From: JANQPX01 sp965222015
GTDB taxonomy: Bacteria; Pseudomonadota; Alphaproteobacteria; Geminicoccales; Geminicoccaceae
NCBI GenBank assembly: GCA_965222015.1
Contig: CBDCTL010000022.1
Coordinates: 62,001-126,000 of the forward strand
Length of the DNA: 64,000 nt
Direction: 5' to 3'
Below are positions 36,457 through 44,801 of this stretch, piece by piece. A program made the translations under genes and the position numbers. The notes under the pieces were generated by a model, which saw nothing but the letters and a program-made list of their open reading frames with translations, was not told the DNA's origin and did not search any database. Position 1 is the first letter of the stretch. Each line of letters starts with the position of its first letter.

Positions 36457-36490
36457 CTAGGGGAAGGCTAGGGCAGCGAAGCGCTCTTCG
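36457..36490. promoter_or_regulatory. Candidate TauR operator between pta and tauR
   Basis: CTAGGG occurs twice in direct orientation (36457-36462 and 36468-36473) exactly 11 bases apart, about one helical turn, followed by a dyad CGAAG-CGCT-CTTCG (36477-36490). MocR-type regulators often bind direct repeats. The repeats are seen; the binding is inferred. Confidence 0.4.
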
Positions 36491-36536
36491 ATAGTACCAG
36501 TTGGCGCCGGCCACCCGGCACAGCGCCATTGCCCTG

Positions 36537-38144
36537 ATGGAGAACATGGGGGATCATGAGCCTCGACAACGACTTAACGACTTGGGAGGGGCCTTGGCGC
36601 GCCGCATCGACCATGCTTCGTGGGATCGGCTGTTCGTGCGGACGGCGGCGAGCGGCCGGTCGCTGCAGGCGCGACTGCGGGAGATGGTGGTGAGTGCGAT
36701 CACCGAGGGCTGGCTCGGCGCCGACATGCCGCTGCCCTCCAGCCGCGAGCTCGCGAAAAACCTCGGCGTGGCGCGCAACACCGTGCTCCTCGCCTATCAG
36801 CAGCTGGTCGACGAGGAGGTGCTGGAGGCGCGCGAGAGAAGCGGCTATTTCGTGAGGCCGGTCGAGCGGGACCCGTCCGCCACCCGACCGAAATCGTCGG
36901 AGTCGTCCGGCGTGGCTCTCGACTGGACGGCGCGCTTCGCGATCCGTCCGAGCGCCCAGCGCAATATCGCCAAGCCCCAGGACTGGATCAACGCGCCCTA
37001 TCCGTTTCTCTACGGCCAGTCCGATCCGACCCTGTTTCCGATCAACGATTGGCGCGAATGCGCACGTCAGGCGCTGAGCGTGCTCGAAATCCGAGGCTGG
37101 GCGGCGGATCTGGTGGATGGCGACGATCCGGAGCTGGTCGAGCAGATCCGCACCCGCGTCCTGCCGCGCCGCGGCATCTGGGCGACGCAGGACGAGATCA
37201 TGATCACGCTCGGTGCGCAGCAGGCCCTCTATCTGCTGGCGGAGCTCCTGGTCCGCCCCGGCATGACGGTCGGCATGGAGGAGCCGGGCTATCCCGATGC
37301 GCGCAACATCTTCGCGCTGAAATCCGCCCGGCTCGAACCACTGCCGGTGGATGGGCGGGGCATCGACCCAGATGACATATCGGAGGACTGCCGCCTTCTG
37401 TTTCTGACGCCGAGCCGGCAATGCCCGACCGGCGCGCGCCTGCCGACCGATCGCCGCACACGTCTGCTGGCGCTTGCTGAAGCTCGCGACATGATGATCA
37501 TCGAGGATGATTTCGAGAGCAATTTCGGACTGAGCTCGGATGCGGCGCCGGCGATGCGCGGGATGGACGAGGGCGGTCGCGTGCTCTATGTCGGCAGCCT
37601 CTCGAAAACCCTGGCACCCGGCCTTCGCGTCGGCTACATCATCGGGCCGCCTGCCGTGATCCGCGAGGCGCGCGCCCTTCGCCGCCTGATGCTTCGCCAT
37701 GCGCCGACCAACAATCAGCGCGCCCTCGCTTTGTTCCTGGCACTCGGCCATTTCGACCGGCTGCTGCGAAGGCTGATCGATGTCCTCGAGGAGCGCGCCG
37801 ACGCCATGCAGGCGGCACTCGTCCGGTCCATGCCGGCCTTCGACATCAGCTGCGGCGTCGGTGGCTCCAGCGTCTGGGTGAAGGGGCCGGAAGGCCTGGA
37901 CAGCCGCGCGCTCGCGATCGCCGCCCGCGACGCCGGTGTGCTGATCGAGCCGGGTGACGTGTTCTTCCAGCGGAACGACCCGCCGCGGAACGTCTTCCGG
38001 CTCGGCTTCTCGTCAATTCCGGTGACCCGCATCGACCAGGGGATCGACATTCTGGGATCGATCGCCGCCAAGCTCGACCGAGCGCCGACTGGCGCTATCC
38101 TTTCGCCGCTTCTGGATCTAAGAGAATGCGGCCCGGACGCCTAG
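36537..38144 (+). CDS. tauR: MocR/GntR-family transcriptional regulator of taurine genes
   Basis: A 535-residue regulator with an N-terminal GntR winged helix (AITEGWLGADMPLPSSRELAKNLGVARNTVLLAYQQLV) joined to an aminotransferase-fold effector domain; the PLP lysine is K357 in GSLSKTLAPGLRVGYI. Known TauR proteins of Rhodobacter are of this class and activate taurine genes. It lies divergent from pta and just upstream of tauXY and xsc. ATG 36537 is chosen; ATG 36546 is possible. The exact inducer is inferred from context. Confidence 0.87.
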   Translation: MENMGDHEPRQRLNDLGGALARRIDHASWDRLFVRTAASGRSLQARLREMVVSAITEGWLGADMPLPSSRELAKNLGVARNTVLLAYQQLVDEEVLEARERSGYFVRPVERDPSATRPKSSESSGVALDWTARFAIRPSAQRNIAKPQDWINAPYPFLYGQSDPTLFPINDWRECARQALSVLEIRGWAADLVDGDDPELVEQIRTRVLPRRGIWATQDEIMITLGAQQALYLLAELLVRPGMTVGMEEPGYPDARNIFALKSARLEPLPVDGRGIDPDDISEDCRLLFLTPSRQCPTGARLPTDRRTRLLALAEARDMMIIEDDFESNFGLSSDAAPAMRGMDEGGRVLYVGSLSKTLAPGLRVGYIIGPPAVIREARALRRLMLRHAPTNNQRALALFLALGHFDRLLRRLIDVLEERADAMQAALVRSMPAFDISCGVGGSSVWVKGPEGLDSRALAIAARDAGVLIEPGDVFFQRNDPPRNVFRLGFSSIPVTRIDQGIDILGSIAAKLDRAPTGAILSPLLDLRECGPDA

Positions 38145-38212
38145 TTTCACGATCAATGGAAGCGCGGATCTCGCGCAGCCTTTCCGATGACTGAATGACC
38201 GGAGGAACGATC

Positions 38213-38593
38213 ATGAGCGGCGATCTGGCTGACCTGAAAGCCCTGTTCGATGCCTTCAACAGGCATGACGCCGATGCGGCGGTGTCCTTCATGAGCGAGG
38301 ATGTCGTCTTCGAGACCCTGGGCGGTGCCGAGGTCTACGGCACGCGCATCACCGGCAGAGAGGCCGTGCGCGACGCGTTTGCCGGCGTCTGGCAGAGCTT
38401 TCCCGACGCTCATTGGGAAACCACCAGCCACCGGCTGGACGGCGATTTTGCGGTGTCCGAGTGGATCTTTCGCGGCACCGGTGGCGACGGCACGCGCATC
38501 GAAGCCGAGGGCGTGGATCTCTTCACCTTGAAAGACGGCAAGATCACGAAGAAGCGCGCCTTTCGAAAACAGCGCCCGCCGCTCGCCGCCTGA
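38213..38593 (+). CDS. tauX: Taurine dehydrogenase small subunit (NTF2/SnoaL-like)
   Basis: A 126-residue SnoaL/NTF2-fold protein (LKALFDAFNRHDADAAVSFMSEDVVFE, GREAVRDAF). ATG 38213 follows GGAGGA with ideal spacing; an upstream ATG at 38195 is weaker. It sits 38 bases before the TauY-like flavoprotein and after tauR, the position of tauX in Rhodobacter-type taurine clusters, where TauX is a small NTF2-like protein. Without that context it would be a generic SnoaL protein. Confidence 0.75.
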   Translation: MSGDLADLKALFDAFNRHDADAAVSFMSEDVVFETLGGAEVYGTRITGREAVRDAFAGVWQSFPDAHWETTSHRLDGDFAVSEWIFRGTGGDGTRIEAEGVDLFTLKDGKITKKRAFRKQRPPLAA

Positions 38594-38631
38594 ACCTTTC
38601 TCGCCAAGGCCCTCTTTTATGGACGAAGGTC

Positions 38632-40032
38632 ATGCCTGACCGCCTCCGCCCGAAGCACTGGCCGAAAGCCAGCTATGATCCCCACTACGACCCGCTGGTC
38701 GACGCCGGCCCCGGCCACAACCGGGACTACGCGCCGACCTACTGGATCGGGACGGCAGGGCCGCCCCCCGAGGACGATGGCCCCGTGTCCGGCGACGTCG
38801 ATGCCGATGTGGTCGTGGTCGGCTCCGGCTATACCGGGCTTTCGACAGCGATCCATCTGGCCAGGGAGCACGGCATCAAGGCGGTCGTGCTCGAAGCCAA
38901 CACCGTCGCCTGGGGCTGCTCGACCAGAAACGGCGGCCAAGCGCAGATCTCGTCGGGCCGGCTCAAGCGCTCGGAGTGGATTCAGCGCTGGGGCGTGGAC
39001 GTCGCGAAGAAGATGCATGGCGAGGTGGTCGAGGCCTTCGACGTGTTTCGCGATCTGATCCGGTCGGGCGAGTTCGACTGCGATCCGCAGGACGGCGGCC
39101 ATCTCTATATCGCGCACAAGCCTTCGGTCATGGCGAAGCTGGAGAAGGAGTCGAAGCTCCTGAACGACGTCTTCGGCTATGGCTCGCGAGTCATGGGCCG
39201 AGACGAGCTGCATGAGCGCTACGTCAAGGAGCAGGAGGCGGCCGGCGCCTTGCACGAACCTGACGGCACCTGCATCCATGCGGCGAAGCTCGCCTTCGGT
39301 TACCAGAACCTGGCCAGAAAGCTCGGTGCCAGGATTCATCCGGCAAGCCCCGTGATGGGCTGGAAGACTGTCGGCAATGTGCATCATCTGACCACGCCCG
39401 GCGGCACGGTCCGGACCAAGGCTGTGGCGCTGGCGACCGCGGGCTACACCCCGCCCGGCCTCAGCCGCCTCACCAAGCACCGGCTGATGCCGATCCTCTC
39501 CAACTCGATCGTCACCCGCCCGCTGGAGGATGACGAGAAGGAGGCCTGCGGCTTCAAGACCTGCTCGCCGCTGACTGACACGCGCACCTTGCGGCACTAT
39601 TACCGCTATCTGCCGGACGGCCGCGTGCAGATCGGCAGCCGCAGCGCGATCACCGGCGAGGATGCCGAAAACCCGAAGCACCTCGCTCTGCTGCAGGAAG
39701 GCCTGTACCGCAAATTCCCGGCGCTTCGCGGCATCGATCTGGACTATTCCTGGTGGGGCTGGGTCGACGTCAGCCACGACATGATGCCCAGAATCTTCCA
39801 GCCGGACAAAGGCGAGCAGATCTTTTATGCCATGGGCTACGGCGGCAACGGCGTCATGTATTCCGCGCAGGCGGGGCGGCGCATGGCGCAGATGGTCGCC
39901 GGCAAGGGCGGGGAGCTCGACCTGCCGATCTTCACCTCGCCGCTTCCCAGCCACGGCGTCCTGACCCCGTTCCGGCGCCTCGGCCAGCGCTTCATGTATG
40001 TCTGGTACTACATCCGCGACGAGCGCCTCTAG
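38632..40032 (+). CDS. tauY: Taurine dehydrogenase large subunit (FAD oxidoreductase)
   Basis: A 466-residue DadA-type flavoprotein that with TauX oxidatively deaminates taurine to sulfoacetaldehyde, electrons passing to a cytochrome. FAD motif VVVVGSGYTGLSTAIHLA near residue 60, then CSTRNGGQAQISSGRL, and the C-terminal FYAMGYGGNGVMYSAQAGRRMA typical of the family. Start ATG 38632 follows GAAGG. Position between tauX and xsc supports the call over a generic amino-acid oxidase. Confidence 0.83.
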   Translation: MPDRLRPKHWPKASYDPHYDPLVDAGPGHNRDYAPTYWIGTAGPPPEDDGPVSGDVDADVVVVGSGYTGLSTAIHLAREHGIKAVVLEANTVAWGCSTRNGGQAQISSGRLKRSEWIQRWGVDVAKKMHGEVVEAFDVFRDLIRSGEFDCDPQDGGHLYIAHKPSVMAKLEKESKLLNDVFGYGSRVMGRDELHERYVKEQEAAGALHEPDGTCIHAAKLAFGYQNLARKLGARIHPASPVMGWKTVGNVHHLTTPGGTVRTKAVALATAGYTPPGLSRLTKHRLMPILSNSIVTRPLEDDEKEACGFKTCSPLTDTRTLRHYYRYLPDGRVQIGSRSAITGEDAENPKHLALLQEGLYRKFPALRGIDLDYSWWGWVDVSHDMMPRIFQPDKGEQIFYAMGYGGNGVMYSAQAGRRMAQMVAGKGGELDLPIFTSPLPSHGVLTPFRRLGQRFMYVWYYIRDERL

Positions 40033-40158
40033 GTGGCGTGGCCACGTCATCGACTTTCGGCCGTCACCGCCGAGTTTGACGGTATGCGGCCAGATTTTCG
40101 GGCGCCTGTTGAAAGAGCACCGTCATCGACGAATCACGAAAACGAGGAGTGACAAGAA
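40033..40158 (+). promoter_or_regulatory. tauY-xsc intergenic region with hairpins
   Basis: Directly after the tauY stop, GTGGC-GTG-GCCAC (40033-40045) forms a small stem, and CCGTCA (40061-40066) pairs with TGACGG (40077-40082). The latter includes TTGACGG followed by an AT-containing stretch and could also be a -35 element for xsc. The motif TTGACGGTNTGCGGCC recurs at 44669-44683. No T run follows either stem. Confidence 0.4.
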
Positions 40159-41940
40159 ATGAAAATGACCACCGAAGAGGCGTTCGTCAAAGTCCTGCAG
40201 ATGCACGGCATCGAGCACGCCTTCGGCATTATCGGCTCGGCCATGATGCCGATTTCCGACCTGTTTCCCGAGGCGGGCATCACCTTTTGGGACTGCGCCC
40301 ATGAGGTGAACGCTGGCATGATCGCGGATGGCTACACCCGTGCGACCGGCCGCATGTCCATGGCGATCGCCCAGAACGGCCCCGGCATCACCAACATGGT
40401 GACCCCGATCATCACCGCCTACTGGAACCACACGCCCCTTCTCCTGGTCACCCCCCAGGCCGCCAACAAGACCATCGGCCAGGGCGGCTTCCAGGAGATC
40501 AAGCAGATGGCGATGTTCGAGGACTGCGTCTGCTACCAGGAGGAGGTGCGTGATGCATCGCGCATCGCGGAAGTGCTGAACCGCGTGATCCTGAAGGCGA
40601 AGCGCGGCTCCGCGCCCGCCCAGATCAACGTTCCGCGCGACTTCTGGACCCAGGTGATCGACATCGAGCTGCCGCAGATCGTCGACATCGCCCATCCCAG
40701 CGGCGACGCCGACGCTATCAAGAAAGCTGCAGAACTGCTGTCCGCATCGGACTTTCCCGTGATCCTGAACGGTGCGGGCGTGGTGCTCTCCGGCGCGATC
40801 CCGGCCTCGGCCGCCCTCGCCGAGCGGCTGTCCGCCCCGGTCTGCTGCAACTACCAGCACAACGACGCCTTCCCCGGCTCGCACCCGCTGTCGGTCGGAC
40901 CGCTCGGCTATAACGGCTCCAAGGCGGCGATGGAGATGATCTCCAAGGCGGACGTGGTGCTCGCCCTCGGCACGCGCCTCAATCCCTTCTCCTCGCTGCC
41001 CGCCTACCAGACCGAATACTGGCCGAAGGACGCCAAGCTCATCCAGGTCGACATCAATGCGGACCGCATCGGTTTGACCAAGAAAGTGTCGGTGGGCATT
41101 CAGGGTGATGCCAGGAAGGTCGCCGAGCAGATCCTCGACCAGCTTTCGGACGATGCCGGTGACGCCGGCCGCGAGGAGCGCAAGAACCTGGTCGCGCAGG
41201 CGAAGTCGCGCTGGGCGCAGGAGCTGTCCTCGATGGATCACGAGGACGACGACGAGGGCGTCACCTGGAACGAGCGCGCGCGAAACCGCGACCCCGAGCG
41301 CATGAGCCCGCGCCAGGCCTGGCGTGCCATCCAGGCGGCGCTGCCGGAGAACGCGATCATCTCCTCCGACATCGGCAACAACTGCGCGATCGGCAACGCC
41401 TACCCGACCTTCAAGGAAGGCCGCCACTACCTCGCTCCGGGCCTGTTCGGCCCCTGCGGCTACGGCCTGCCCTCGATCCTCGGCGCCAAGATCGGCCGCC
41501 CGGATCTCCCTGTGGTCGGCTTCGCCGGCGACGGCGCCTTCGGCATCTCCATGAACGAGATGACCGCCTGCGGGCGCAACGAGTGGAAGCCGATCACCAT
41601 GGTGATCTTCCGCAACTACCAGTGGGGTGCGGAAAAGCGCAACACCACGCTCTGGTTCGACGACAACTTCGTCGGCACCGAGCTCAACGTCGGCGTCGAC
41701 TATGCCAAGGTCGCCGAGGCCTGCGGCCTCAAGGGCGTCAAGGCCGAGACCATGGACGGCCTGACCGAGGCGCTCCGCACCGCCATCAAGGAGCAGATGG
41801 AGGACGGCGTCACCACCTTCATCGAGGTCGTCCTCAACCAGGAACTCGGCGAACCCTTCCGCCGCGACGCCATGAAGACGCCGGTCAAGGTCGCCGGCAT
41901 CAACAAGGCCGACATGCGTCCTCAGCCCCTGGCGACCTGA
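40159..41940 (+). CDS. xsc: Sulfoacetaldehyde acetyltransferase
   Basis: The thiamine-diphosphate enzyme that converts sulfoacetaldehyde and phosphate into acetyl phosphate and sulfite. The 593 residues match Xsc along their length: N-terminal AFGIIGSAMMPISDLFPEAG, HEVNAGMIADGYTRATGRMSMAIAQNGPG, and the TPP-binding block GFAGDGAFGISMNEMTACGRNEW near residues 455-476 with YQWGAEKRNTTLW after it. A GAGGAG site precedes ATG 40159. This is the central enzyme of C2-sulfonate breakdown and the firmest call in the cluster. Confidence 0.97.
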   Translation: MKMTTEEAFVKVLQMHGIEHAFGIIGSAMMPISDLFPEAGITFWDCAHEVNAGMIADGYTRATGRMSMAIAQNGPGITNMVTPIITAYWNHTPLLLVTPQAANKTIGQGGFQEIKQMAMFEDCVCYQEEVRDASRIAEVLNRVILKAKRGSAPAQINVPRDFWTQVIDIELPQIVDIAHPSGDADAIKKAAELLSASDFPVILNGAGVVLSGAIPASAALAERLSAPVCCNYQHNDAFPGSHPLSVGPLGYNGSKAAMEMISKADVVLALGTRLNPFSSLPAYQTEYWPKDAKLIQVDINADRIGLTKKVSVGIQGDARKVAEQILDQLSDDAGDAGREERKNLVAQAKSRWAQELSSMDHEDDDEGVTWNERARNRDPERMSPRQAWRAIQAALPENAIISSDIGNNCAIGNAYPTFKEGRHYLAPGLFGPCGYGLPSILGAKIGRPDLPVVGFAGDGAFGISMNEMTACGRNEWKPITMVIFRNYQWGAEKRNTTLWFDDNFVGTELNVGVDYAKVAEACGLKGVKAETMDGLTEALRTAIKEQMEDGVTTFIEVVLNQELGEPFRRDAMKTPVKVAGINKADMRPQPLAT

Positions 41941-42003
41941 CCCAGGTCGGGGGGAACTTGCCTGCGTCCGGCCCCGAGCCGGGGCAGGCCGAACTTGCGA
42001 CAG

Positions 42004-42026
42004 TGCCCGGTCCGACGGTTTGCGCC
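42004..42026 (-). repeat. Partial inverted copy of the dispersed repeat core
   Basis: Read on the minus strand this is GGCGCAAACCGTCGGACCGGGCA, matching the core of copies A and B at about 21 of 23 positions. The AAGTCAACGAAGTCC stretch at 42090-42105 resembles the repeat end in the opposite orientation, as if a copy had been rearranged. Confidence 0.45.
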
Positions 42027-42127
42027 GCAGCTTTCGGACCGGGCGCCCGACCCGAGCGATGGAGACACCAGACGCTGGTGTCGGTGTCAGGCAAGTCAAC
42101 GAAGTCCGCGTCGGACTTAGGAGAATG

Positions 42128-42269
42128 TTAACCCGGACCTGGTAGGGCTGTTGCCGGTCCATGCGATCCTGGGAATCCGCCCGTCCGCCGGAAAGGATCG
42201 GGGCGAGGCTCGGACTCCCAGGATCGCATGGGCCGGCGAATCGGGCGGATGGTAGCGCCCTCGGGTTAA
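42128..42269. repeat. Nested inverted repeat of about 142 bp (MITE-like or RNA structure)
   Basis: The outer ends TTAACCCG (42128-42135) and CGGGTTAA (42262-42269) are exact inverted copies. Inside lie AGGGC (42144-42148) with GCCCT (42257-42261), and a perfect 16-bp pair CCATGCGATCCTGGGA (42159-42174) with TCCCAGGATCGCATGG (42216-42231), extended outward with GCCGG/CCGGC-type pairing to about 42151 and 42239. The whole could fold into one long hairpin. It may be a miniature transposable element with TTAA at its ends or a structured transcript end of xsc. Confidence 0.6.
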
Positions 42270-42351
42270 GAAAACGTCAAGCGGGCCGGCGTCTACCGGC
42301 AATGTCTGTCGATGGCGCAGGGCTCGCGGGCCGGTGCTTTGGAGCAGGATC

Positions 42352-43392
42352 ATGACCACCCAAGCGATCGCCGACCGTCTCAGTCTGCAGGGTCTGAGCG
42401 ACCGGGTCCGAAAATACGGGCCTGGGTTTCTGGTCGCAGCGGTGGTCGCGATCACGTCGCAATTCCTGTCGGATCACTACGGCGTGCCGGCGATGCTGAT
42501 GGCGCTCTTGCTCGGCATCGCCTTTCATTTCCTCGCCGAAGAGGGGCGTTGCGTTCCGGGGATCGAGTTCACGGCGAAGACCGTGCTTCGCCTTGGCGTA
42601 GCACTGCTCGGCATGCGCATCAGTGCGGGGCTGCTGGTCGATCTCGGAGCGAGCACCATCGCGCTCATCGTCGGTGGTGTCATCGCCACCATCCTGTTCG
42701 GACTGATCGGCGCCCGACTTCTCGGCCGCGGCTGGCGGCTCGCTTTGCTCACAGGCGGTTCGGTCGCGATCTGCGGCGCGTCGGCCGCCATGGCGATCGC
42801 CGCCGTGCTGCCGAAGAACGAGCATTCCGAGCGCAACCTGCTGTTCACCGTCATGGGCGTCACCGTGCTCAGCACCATCGCCATGGTGCTCTATCCGATC
42901 ATCGCCCAGCAGTTCGGACTCGACGACCGCGCGATCGGCATTTTCATCGGCGGCACCATCCACGACGTCGCCCAGGTGGTCGGAGCCGGTTTTTCCGTGT
43001 CGCAGGAAGCGGGCGACACTGCGACCCTGGTGAAGCTGATTCGCGTGACCATGCTCGCCCCCGTCGTGCTGACCTTCGCGCTGGTGATCCGCACCCTGCC
43101 GATCGAGGCGGATCCCGGCGCTGCGCGTCCGCCGCTCCTGCCGGCCTTCGTCATCGGATTTCTCGTACTAGCCGCGATCAACTCCATCGGCCTGATCCCC
43201 GAGGCCGTGTCGAAGCTGGCTGGTGACGCGTCGCGCTGGGCGCTGCTGATCGCGATCGCCGCGGTCGGCATGAAATCCTCGCTCAAGCGCATCTTCGATG
43301 TCGGCGGCCAGGCGATCACCCTGATCCTCGCCGAGACCGTGTTCATCGGTGCGATCATCCTCGCCGGCATCGCGCTGCTCGGTGGCGGCTGA
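42352..43392 (+). CDS. tauZ: UPF0324 (YeiH-like) membrane protein, probable sulfate/sulfite exporter
   Basis: A 346-residue inner-membrane protein with about ten hydrophobic segments and the UPF0324 hallmarks LRLGVALLGMRIS, GGSVAICGASAAMAIAAVLP and FIGGTIHDVAQVVGAG. Homologues named TauZ, CuyZ or SuyZ lie in sulfonate clusters and are thought to export the sulfate formed from sulfite. ATG 42352 follows GGAG. Placed between xsc and the TRAP transporter, which fits removal of the inorganic sulfur product. Confidence 0.85.
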   Translation: MTTQAIADRLSLQGLSDRVRKYGPGFLVAAVVAITSQFLSDHYGVPAMLMALLLGIAFHFLAEEGRCVPGIEFTAKTVLRLGVALLGMRISAGLLVDLGASTIALIVGGVIATILFGLIGARLLGRGWRLALLTGGSVAICGASAAMAIAAVLPKNEHSERNLLFTVMGVTVLSTIAMVLYPIIAQQFGLDDRAIGIFIGGTIHDVAQVVGAGFSVSQEAGDTATLVKLIRVTMLAPVVLTFALVIRTLPIEADPGAARPPLLPAFVIGFLVLAAINSIGLIPEAVSKLAGDASRWALLIAIAAVGMKSSLKRIFDVGGQAITLILAETVFIGAIILAGIALLGGG

Positions 43393-43458
43393 TCATGGCA
43401 AGGTCGCATGCCGGTGCGAGCCGGGGCTGGTTCCATGGTTGGCCAGTTCTGGATCTAT

Positions 43459-43488
43459 TTGTTAAGCTTATGGAGCGATAGACAATAT
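43459..43488 (+). promoter_or_regulatory. Candidate promoter of the TRAP transporter operon
   Basis: In the AT-rich part of the 232-base gap before the binding-protein gene, TTGTTA and CAATAT are 18 bases apart, a plausible sigma-70 type -35/-10 pair. CTGGATCTAT just upstream (43449-43458) may be a regulator site. Pattern seen; activity inferred. Confidence 0.35.
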
Positions 43489-43624
43489 TTTGAACGAACA
43501 CGAGGGAGGTGCTGCCGGTCGGCGAGATCGACGCATCATGGCGACCATCAAAGCCTCCGGAGAAACGACCACAGGCCTGACCGCCCGCACCCCGCGGGAC
43601 GCAATCAACTCATGGAGGCATGAC

Positions 43625-44629
43625 ATGCAGCTTCATCAGAAATTCATCGGAGGCGCGGCGATCGCGCTGACGGCGCTTCTCGGCGCGGCGCAGAGCGCGT
43701 CCGCCCAGACCAGCTTTCGGATCGCGGTTGGTGACGCCGCCGGTTCCGCGCAGCACGAGCTCGGCAAGAAGTTCGTCGAAGAGCTCCAAGCCCGCACCGA
43801 CGGTGCCTACACCGCGGAGCTGTTCCTGAACGGCCAGCTCGGCAGCGAGCAGAACACGGTCAACGACGCCTCCATGGGCCTCCTCGACATGTCCCTGCTT
43901 GCGATCAACAACATCACGCCGTTCTCGCCGAGCGTCGGCGTGTTTACGCTGCCTTACGTCATCCGGAACGTCGACGAAGCGGAAAAGCTGATCAACAGCG
44001 AACTCGCCCAGGAACTGGTGGACAACACCATCCGGGATGCCGGCGTGCGCATCATCGGCTGGACCTATACCGGCTGCCGACGGTTGACCAACTCCAAGAA
44101 GCCGGTGGAGACGGTCGAGGATCTCGAGGGCCTGGTGATCCGCGTGCCGAAGAACGAGATCATGATCGACAGCTACAACGCCTGGGGCATCAACCCGACG
44201 CCGATGGCCTGGTCCGAGACCTTCACGGCCCTGCAGCAGGGTGTCGTCGACGGTCAGGACAACCCATACCTCACCATCCACTCGATGAAGTTCTACGAGG
44301 TGCAGAAATACATCACCGACATCTGCTACGTGTTCTCCATCGAGCCGTTGATCGTCAGCGAAGGTCTGTTCCAGGGCCTCGACCCCGAGGTGCAGGAGGC
44401 GATCCTCGCAGCCGGCCAGGCAGCCACCGAGCACAGTGCCCAGTTCCTGCGCGACTCCGAAGCCTCGATCAAGGAAGACCTGATCGCCAAGGGCATGGAG
44501 ATCACGGCTCCCGCCGACGACGAGCAGGCCTGGATCCAAATGGCGACCGAGGCGGTCTGGCCGAAGCACTATGACAGCATCGGCGGCCAGGAAAAGCTCG
44601 ACAAGGCCATGGAAATCCTCGGCCGGTGA
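43625..44629 (+). CDS. tauK: TRAP transporter substrate-binding protein (taurine)
   Basis: A DctP-type periplasmic receptor of 334 residues. Signal peptide about residues 1-28 (IALTALLGAAQSASAQ), then FRIAVGDAAGSAQHELGKKFVEEL. The ligand-carboxylate/sulfonate-binding Arg is expected in LVIRVPKNEIMIDSYNAWG. ATG 43625 follows GGAGG. It heads the TauKLM-type TRAP system; in Rhodobacter and Paracoccus such a system imports taurine. A strong stem-loop (44718-44750) separates it from the membrane genes. Confidence 0.87.
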   Translation: MQLHQKFIGGAAIALTALLGAAQSASAQTSFRIAVGDAAGSAQHELGKKFVEELQARTDGAYTAELFLNGQLGSEQNTVNDASMGLLDMSLLAINNITPFSPSVGVFTLPYVIRNVDEAEKLINSELAQELVDNTIRDAGVRIIGWTYTGCRRLTNSKKPVETVEDLEGLVIRVPKNEIMIDSYNAWGINPTPMAWSETFTALQQGVVDGQDNPYLTIHSMKFYEVQKYITDICYVFSIEPLIVSEGLFQGLDPEVQEAILAAGQAATEHSAQFLRDSEASIKEDLIAKGMEITAPADDEQAWIQMATEAVWPKHYDSIGGQEKLDKAMEILGR

Positions 44630-44650
44630 TGTGATCACCTCATGGACTAG

Positions 44651-44683
44651 GGCCGCAGTCGTCTGGCTTGACGGTTTGCGGCC
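44651..44683 (+). other. Stem-loop after tauK
   Basis: GGCCGCA (44651-44657) pairs with TGCGGCC (44677-44683) around a 19-base loop that holds TTGACGGT. The same TTGACGGTNTGCGGCC word occurs before xsc. It is the first of two stems after tauK. Confidence 0.45.
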
Positions 44684-44717
44684 TGGTTTCCCTGGGGAGG
44701 TGGTCGATGAATGACAA

Positions 44718-44750
44718 GGTGGTATCCGGCTGATCAGGTCGGATACCACC
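44718..44750 (+). other. Strong stem-loop between tauK and tauL
   Basis: GGTGGTATCC and GGATACCACC form a perfect 10-bp stem with a 13-base loop. No T run follows. Placed between a binding-protein gene and its membrane partners, it likely lowers read-through or protects the upstream message. Confidence 0.6.
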
Positions 44751-44801
44751 ACCCGGCCCGAGCCTTCGCTCAGGCAAGCTGAAGAAAAAAAGGAGGGGCG
44801 G

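Larger units (their letters stand above)
41941..42351. other. Hairpin-rich intergenic region after xsc
   Basis: 411 bases without a gene but full of paired sequences: a GC-rich stem around CCCCG-AGC-CGGGG just after the stop, GCCCGGTCCG (42005-42014) with CGGACCGGGC (42035-42044), GACACCA-GACGC-TGGTGTC (42064-42082), and the large nested inverted repeat at 42128-42269. Part of the dispersed 55-bp repeat appears inverted at 42004-42026. The tauZ promoter may lie in the last 80 bases. Confidence 0.6.

Noticed and set aside
40123..42162. Long minus-strand open frame opposite xsc
   Set aside because: Antisense shadow of an unmistakable Xsc protein.
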